DNA of 10,900 bases from positions 1 to 10,900 of the forward strand of contig VERO01000062.1 of the NCBI GenBank assembly GCA_018882625.1, read 5' to 3'. Of the stretch, positions 7,247 through 10,900 are shown piece by piece (positions within the stretch are counted from its first letter, which is position 1; every line of letters begins with the position of its first letter). Source of the DNA: Phycisphaerales bacterium. GTDB taxonomy: Bacteria; Planctomycetota; Phycisphaerae; Phycisphaerales; SM1A02. Below the pieces are notes generated by a model. It worked only from the letters and a program-made list of their open reading frames with translations, was not told the origin of the DNA and did not search any database. Both the position numbers and the translations under genes were made by a program.

Positions 7247-8646
7247 CACCGGCGCATCAGGCCAAACTCGTGGAGCATCGCGGCGTGCGACAGCGTGCCG
7301 TTGAGCAGGCACCGCAGCTCGAACTTCTCGTTGGGCGAGTGCACGCAGTCGTCGTCGAGCCCGAACCCCACAAGAAGCGCATCTGCGCCGGTGTGCGTGC
7401 GGATCGCGCCAACCGCGGGGATGCTGCCGCCCGACCCGATCAGCGCCGCATCGCGCCCGAACACGCCCTTGAGCGCACGCTGCGTGGCGCCCAGGAACGG
7501 GTTGTCGTCCCGCACGCTGAATGCAGGCGCCGCGCCGAACTCGGCGAGCTCGTACGTGCAGCCATCCGGCAGCCGGGCCTCGACAAACGCGCGGATTCCC
7601 GCGAGCACCTTCGCAGGTTCCTGGTCCGCCACAAGCCTGCACGAGAGCTTGGCGCTCGCATGCGATGCGATCACGGTCTTCGCGCCCGCTCCCGTGTAGC
7701 CGCCCCACATCCCGTTGACGTCGCAGGTGGGCCGCGACCATGTGCGTTCGAGGGTCGAGCGTCCCTTCTCGCCGAACCCGGACTTCAGCCCGATGTCCCC
7801 GAGGAACTCGCTCTCCGGGAACTGGAGCGACGACCACTGCGCCTTCACGGGCGCGCTCACCTCGCGCACGTCGTCATAGAAGCCTGGAATCTGAACCACA
7901 CGGTTCGCGTCGTGCAGCTGCGCAATGATCGACGCGAGCACGTTGCATGGGTTCGGTACCGCACCGCCGTACATGCCCGAATGCAGGTCGCGCGACGGAC
8001 CGTGCACGGTGATCTCCACGTACACCAGTCCGCGCAGCATCGTGGTGACCGCAGGCGTGTCGATGTCCCACATGCCCGTATCGCTCACGACGCACACGTC
8101 TGCGGCCAGCATCTTCGCGTGTGCCTTCAGGAACGGCTCGAGGCTCGCGCTGCCAGACTCCTCCTCGCCTTCGAGCAGCACAGTCACCGGGCACGGCAGC
8201 GTGCCGTGCACATCGCGCCACGCACGGAACGCCTCGATGAAGGTCATCACCTGGCCCTTGTCATCCACGGCGCCGCGGGCCACCACGCGCTTGCCCTTGG
8301 GGCCATCGACGATCGTGGGCTCGAACGGCGGGCTCGTCCAAAGATGGAGCGGGTCCGGGGGCTGCACGTCGTAGTGGCCGTAGTACAGGATGCGCGGCCC
8401 GTCCCATCCTGGGGGACCCTCGTGCGTCGCGACCACCATCGGATGACCCGCGGTCGGCATCAACTGCGCATTCAGCCCCGCCGAGCGCAGCTGCTCGACG
8501 CACCACGCGCCGGCCTGCGCCGTCTGCGCGTTGTGGGCGGGGTCCGCGCTGATGCTCGGGATGCGCAGGAAGTCGCACAGCCGCTGTACGGATTCGGGAT
8601 GCGCTGCCCGAACCCGGTCGAGCACGCGCGTCAGGGTGTCGCTCAT
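7246..8646 (-). CDS. M20 family dipeptidase (CNDP-like)
   Basis: The 466-aa two-zinc amidohydrolase probably cleaves dipeptides or other short peptides in the cytoplasm; no signal peptide is visible. By alignment from memory with human CN2, the metal ligands are H91 (GHYDVQP), bridging D128 (RGAVDDKG), E163 (EGEEESGS), D189 (VSDTG) and H436 (VHSPNEK). The catalytic residues are D93 and general base E162. H222 in RDLHSGMYGG is the conserved His of the dimerisation lid domain. All key residues are present and length is normal. ATG 8646 overlaps the stop of the upstream 199-aa gene as ATGA, and its own stop overlaps the next start as TGATG, so it is tightly coupled on both sides. A six-base-stem hairpin sits just before its start. 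Exact substrate specificity cannot be read from the sequence. Confidence 0.94.
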   Translation of the reverse strand: MSDTLTRVLDRVRAAHPESVQRLCDFLRIPSISADPAHNAQTAQAGAWCVEQLRSAGLNAQLMPTAGHPMVVATHEGPPGWDGPRILYYGHYDVQPPDPLHLWTSPPFEPTIVDGPKGKRVVARGAVDDKGQVMTFIEAFRAWRDVHGTLPCPVTVLLEGEEESGSASLEPFLKAHAKMLAADVCVVSDTGMWDIDTPAVTTMLRGLVYVEITVHGPSRDLHSGMYGGAVPNPCNVLASIIAQLHDANRVVQIPGFYDDVREVSAPVKAQWSSLQFPESEFLGDIGLKSGFGEKGRSTLERTWSRPTCDVNGMWGGYTGAGAKTVIASHASAKLSCRLVADQEPAKVLAGIRAFVEARLPDGCTYELAEFGAAPAFSVRDDNPFLGATQRALKGVFGRDAALIGSGGSIPAVGAIRTHTGADALLVGFGLDDDCVHSPNEKFELRCLLNGTLSHAAMLHEFGLMRR

Positions 8647-9242
8647 CGCGGGAAGGGTATCCCGCCGCGCAGCCATCTTGCGGCATCGCCGAGCGCCCAC
8701 GCCACCAGCGGATCGCCCTGCGCGCCGCCCGCCTGGGCGTTGTGCAGCATCGTCTCTGCATACATGCGCCCCTCGACGCCGCCGAGCACCAGAAACGCGT
8801 GGATGCCCCATGGGCGGTTCGTGGCGTTGTCGGGCTGGGTCCATTCCAGATGCCAGTCCACCGCAGCCTGGAGCCGATCCCGCCACCACGCATCGCGCGC
8901 CGCCACCCGCATGAGTGCATGGATCGAGCAGAGCTCCCCTTCGGTCCACGTCTCGATCGTGTCGCGGTCGCCGTGCGCAAGGAGCGGTCCGGGCGCAGTC
9001 TGGCAGATGTCCCGAAGCGCGCGCTCCAGATCCGACGGCAGTTGCGGCGATGCCTGCGCGACGGGGGCGCATCCTGAAGAGGCATCCATACCGCCCACAA
9101 TCGACCAGATCCGGCACTCGGGACGCCGAGCGTCACCCAGCAGCGCGGGATCGGGAACCGCCGTGAGGCAGGGGGGCGCCGACGACTCGAGCAGCCTGAT
9201 CCACAGTTCTGTCCACGAACGATCCTCAGTGTGATCAGACAT
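8643..9242 (-). CDS. Conserved-looking protein of unknown function
   Basis: I do not recognise a named family. The 199-aa soluble protein has no signal peptide or membrane segment. The first 60 residues look variable. The C-terminal half is mostly helical and rich in Trp, His and Asn, with runs that look conserved: ELCSIHALMR (103-112), QPDNATNRPWGIHAFL (136-151) and YAETMLHN (161-168). My recollection is that similar motifs occur in planctomycete hypothetical proteins, but this needs a search. It is the first gene of the minus-strand operon and overlaps the dipeptidase start by four bases (ATGA), so its translation is probably coupled to the dipeptidase. A stable dipeptidase partner or regulator is possible but unproven. 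ATG 9242 is the only good start; it lies 51 bp from the divergent zinc-ribbon gene. Confidence 0.8.
   Translation of the reverse strand: MSDHTEDRSWTELWIRLLESSAPPCLTAVPDPALLGDARRPECRIWSIVGGMDASSGCAPVAQASPQLPSDLERALRDICQTAPGPLLAHGDRDTIETWTEGELCSIHALMRVAARDAWWRDRLQAAVDWHLEWTQPDNATNRPWGIHAFLVLGGVEGRMYAETMLHNAQAGGAQGDPLVAWALGDAARWLRGGIPFPR
8648..8665 (-). promoter_or_regulatory. Hairpin abutting the dipeptidase start codon
   Basis: On the mRNA, GCGGGA (8660-8665 region) pairs with UCCCGC (8648-8653 region) around a 6-nt loop (UACCCU). The stem ends one base before the AUG at 8646. The same bases encode the last residues of the upstream 199-aa protein. No Shine-Dalgarno is visible between the hairpin and the AUG. 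Ribosomes finishing the upstream gene would open the stem, so it could make dipeptidase translation depend on the upstream gene. A stem of this size can also arise by chance in GC-rich DNA. Confidence 0.45.
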
Positions 9243-9293
9243 TGCGCACTCACGCTAGCACCTCTCGAATGCAGGGCTACACTCCGAGAGACG
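9243..9293. promoter_or_regulatory. Divergent intergenic region, probable two-way promoter
   Basis: These 51 bp separate two divergent transcription units, so promoters for both must lie here or inside the flanking genes. A 6-bp inverted repeat, CTCTCG (9262-9267) and CGAGAG (9285-9290), spans a 17-bp spacer and could be an operator. A possible plus-strand -10 box, TACACT (9278-9283), lies only 10 nt before the ATG at 9294, which would give a very short or absent 5' leader. No good -35 box is at the right distance on either strand, so exact promoter positions are uncertain. Confidence 0.35.
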
Positions 9294-9590
9294 ATGGCGA
9301 CGCCCGTGCAAGCATCCCGACTGGCCGTGCGCCGATGCCGCCGCTGCGGCGGTCCGGCTGCAGGTCGGGCGGGGCGCTCCTGCGCGGCATGCGGATGCGA
9401 CTTCAGGGCTCGTCCGCCAATGTCCTATGCCCAGATGGAGGGGCTTGAGGCCGCCCCAGATGCTGCCCCCGAGCGCCCTGAGTGCCCTGTGCCCACCGAC
9501 GACATGATCGGCCGCCGCCTGTGGGTGGCCTTCGCCGTGTCCTTGCTCGCCATACTGGCGGCAGGCATGGCGGCGTCATTCGTGGCATGA
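9294..9590 (+). CDS. Small zinc-ribbon protein with C-terminal membrane helix
   Basis: The 98-aa protein has two CxxC knuckles, C15/C18 and C30/C33, spaced by 11 residues, which fit a zinc-ribbon. An extra Cys lies at 35. Next comes RPPMSYAQMEGLE (40-52), an acidic Pro-rich linker, and one hydrophobic helix at about 76-97 near the C-terminus. The protein is probably tail-anchored with the zinc ribbon in the cytoplasm. Function is unknown. ATG 9294 is chosen; an upstream in-frame start at 9231 would overlap the divergent gene and add non-family-like residues. The next gene starts 10 bp after the stop, so the two are likely co-transcribed. Confidence 0.72.
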   Translation: MATPVQASRLAVRRCRRCGGPAAGRAGRSCAACGCDFRARPPMSYAQMEGLEAAPDAAPERPECPVPTDDMIGRRLWVAFAVSLLAILAAGMAASFVA

Positions 9591-9600
9591 TGCGCGCGAC

Positions 9601-10900
9601 ATGAGCGAACCCCACTCCTCGCGTCGGGTGACCGTCGACTCCATCGACCTGCGCCACGCGCTGATGTTTCCGCGCATCATGGGTGCCATCGCGGCGGGCC
9701 TGCGCCCTGGCCGTGTGTTCATCGCCTTCGCGATGATCATCGTGCTCTCGGCCTTCGGCAGCGCATGGGACGCCGTGATGCCCGCATCGGTTTCGCCTTC
9801 AGGCCTCTTCGTCGGCAAGCTCGACGAGCGCTCGGAGAAGGCCTCGCGCGACCTCATCCGTTCGCAGGTGGTGATGCGGCTGTCGAAGGAGCGGCTCGGC
9901 GACGCGGACCCTGACAGCGTGTCGGCTGCGCAGGCGCGTCGCATGCTCGAGGCCGCGGTCGCCGCAGGCGATGACGTCGCGAAGGATCCTGCGGCGGTCG
10001 CGCGCATGTCGGCGGCGATCGAGGCTGCACGGCCACGCGGTCCCTTTGAGGCGCTGCGCGACGCAGTGTCGATGCAGTGGTTCGCGCTCGTGCGTGCGAT
10101 GGTGTCGCTTGACCCTGGCGCGGCGGGTGCCGCACTCGGCGGCATGGTGTTCACGATTCCTGCGCGCCTCTGGAGCGTGTCACCGGTCTTCTGCATCGCC
10201 TTCGGATTCGTCGCCGCATCGCTCACGGGTCTCGCCGCGGGCGCGCTCGCGCGCATGAACGCGTTCGACCTTGCGGAGGCGGGCCATCCCACCGTGATGG
10301 ATGCGCTTGGATACGCGCGGCGCCGCATGCACGCGCTGGCGATGGGTCCGGTGCTGCCCTTCGGCATGGCGGTCGTCTGCATGGTTGTAGCCACCGTCAT
10401 AGGGCTCGGGACCGCGCTGCCCGTGCTCGATGTGATCAGCGCCGTGCTTCTTCCGGTATCCCTGGGATTTGCCTTCGTGGCCGTGCTCTGCGTGATGGTG
10501 GTGGCCTTCGGGCTGACGCTCTTCGCGCCAGCGGTCGCGTGCGACGGCGCCGATGCGGTCGAGAGCGCGCAGCGCGCCGGCGCATACCTGCTTGCGCATC
10601 CTCTTCTTGCGCTCGGCTACGCGGCGGTCGCGATGGTCGCACTGGCGATCGGCACCGTGATGGTCGACTACGCGCTGACGCAGGCCTGGAACTGGACATT
10701 CGACGCGTACGCCGTGCTCGGCGAGAGCACGCCCGCACGGACCGCCGGCCGCTTCATGTTCCTGGAGTCGGCGGCCCCCGGCGTGGGCGTGCCCGATGGC
10801 CTCTCCGCGCGCATCAGCGCCGGAGCGCTCGGATTCTGGCGTACGGCGCTGTGCGGGCTCGAGGGCGCAGCGATCATCTCGATGACGGTCGCTGCATCGA
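9601..10900 (+). CDS. Polytopic membrane protein, 3' end outside the window
   Basis: An open frame runs from ATG 9601 to the window end, 433 codons without a stop, so the gene is partial. The N-terminus is cytoplasm-like and basic. Hydrophobic segments lie at about residues 39-57, 195-216, 250-272, 281-308 and 335-354, and another begins near 424. A charged stretch of about 135 residues lies between the first two, with Lys/Arg/Glu-rich helices that look soluble. I do not recognise a named family, and no transporter or enzyme motif is visible. It starts 10 bp after the zinc-ribbon gene with no clear Shine-Dalgarno, which suggests co-transcription and perhaps reinitiation. An antisense frame at 9576-10400 is a Ser/Ala/Arg-rich shadow; the strong hydrophobic segments in this frame show that this is the coding strand. 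Confidence 0.85.
   Translation, partial: MSEPHSSRRVTVDSIDLRHALMFPRIMGAIAAGLRPGRVFIAFAMIIVLSAFGSAWDAVMPASVSPSGLFVGKLDERSEKASRDLIRSQVVMRLSKERLGDADPDSVSAAQARRMLEAAVAAGDDVAKDPAAVARMSAAIEAARPRGPFEALRDAVSMQWFALVRAMVSLDPGAAGAALGGMVFTIPARLWSVSPVFCIAFGFVAASLTGLAAGALARMNAFDLAEAGHPTVMDALGYARRRMHALAMGPVLPFGMAVVCMVVATVIGLGTALPVLDVISAVLLPVSLGFAFVAVLCVMVVAFGLTLFAPAVACDGADAVESAQRAGAYLLAHPLLALGYAAVAMVALAIGTVMVDYALTQAWNWTFDAYAVLGESTPARTAGRFMFLESAAPGVGVPDGLSARISAGALGFWRTALCGLEGAAIISMTVAAS

Noticed and set aside
4634..7837. 1067-codon version of the 870-aa protein
   Set aside because: The first 197 codons overlap the dipeptidase coding region and are Arg-rich; ATG 7246 overlaps the dipeptidase stop and precedes a signal peptide.
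7270..9234. 654-codon plus-strand open frame opposite the dipeptidase and the 199-aa gene
   Set aside because: The opposite strand encodes a complete M20 active site and overlapping operon junctions; this frame is Arg/His/Ala-rich with no family motif and is a high-GC shadow.
9576..10400. 274-codon minus-strand frame opposite the partial membrane protein
   Set aside because: It is Ser/Ala/Arg-rich low complexity, while the plus frame shows well-formed membrane helices and stays open to the window end.

Overview
The window is high-GC bacterial chromosome (about two thirds G+C by eye). Gene style suggests a planctomycete, probably class Phycisphaerae. The pointers are a long secreted/membrane protein beside an ABC ATPase, an ABC ATPase with an Asp in the Q-loop position, a conserved-looking protein with a QPDNATNRPW-type motif, little Shine-Dalgarno use, and a zinc-ribbon protein paired with a large membrane protein. 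This placement is inference; no rRNA or marker comparison was possible.

Left end (1-337): no supported gene in 1-160. Then comes a complete minus-strand tRNA-Asn(GUU) unit with a sigma70-like promoter (280-307), the tRNA (196-267) and an intrinsic terminator (161-192). Diverging from it is a plus-strand class I SAM-dependent methyltransferase (338-1228), which converges on serS.

Centre (1284-9242, minus strand): six genes that look like one operon, read right to left. They are a 199-aa protein of unknown function, an M20 dipeptidase (ATGA overlap), an 870-aa secreted/membrane-anchored protein with a glutamine-amidotransferase-like region (TGATG overlap), an ABC transporter ATPase (19-bp gap), NAD kinase (TGATG overlap) and seryl-tRNA synthetase (80-bp gap holding a GC-rich palindrome). 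The three tight junctions point to translational coupling. The operon mixes core housekeeping (NADP supply, Ser-tRNA charging) with peptide hydrolysis and a probable envelope or export module. No permease for the ABC ATPase lies in the window.

Right end (9243-10900, plus strand): a 51-bp divergent intergenic region, a 98-aa zinc-ribbon protein with a C-terminal membrane helix, and 10 bp later a polytopic membrane protein that runs off the window end. The last gene has no stop inside the window.

I see no CRISPR array, insertion sequence, phage gene or recognisable defence system. The least described material is the 870-aa protein with its ABC ATPase, the 199-aa protein, and the zinc-ribbon/membrane-protein pair.
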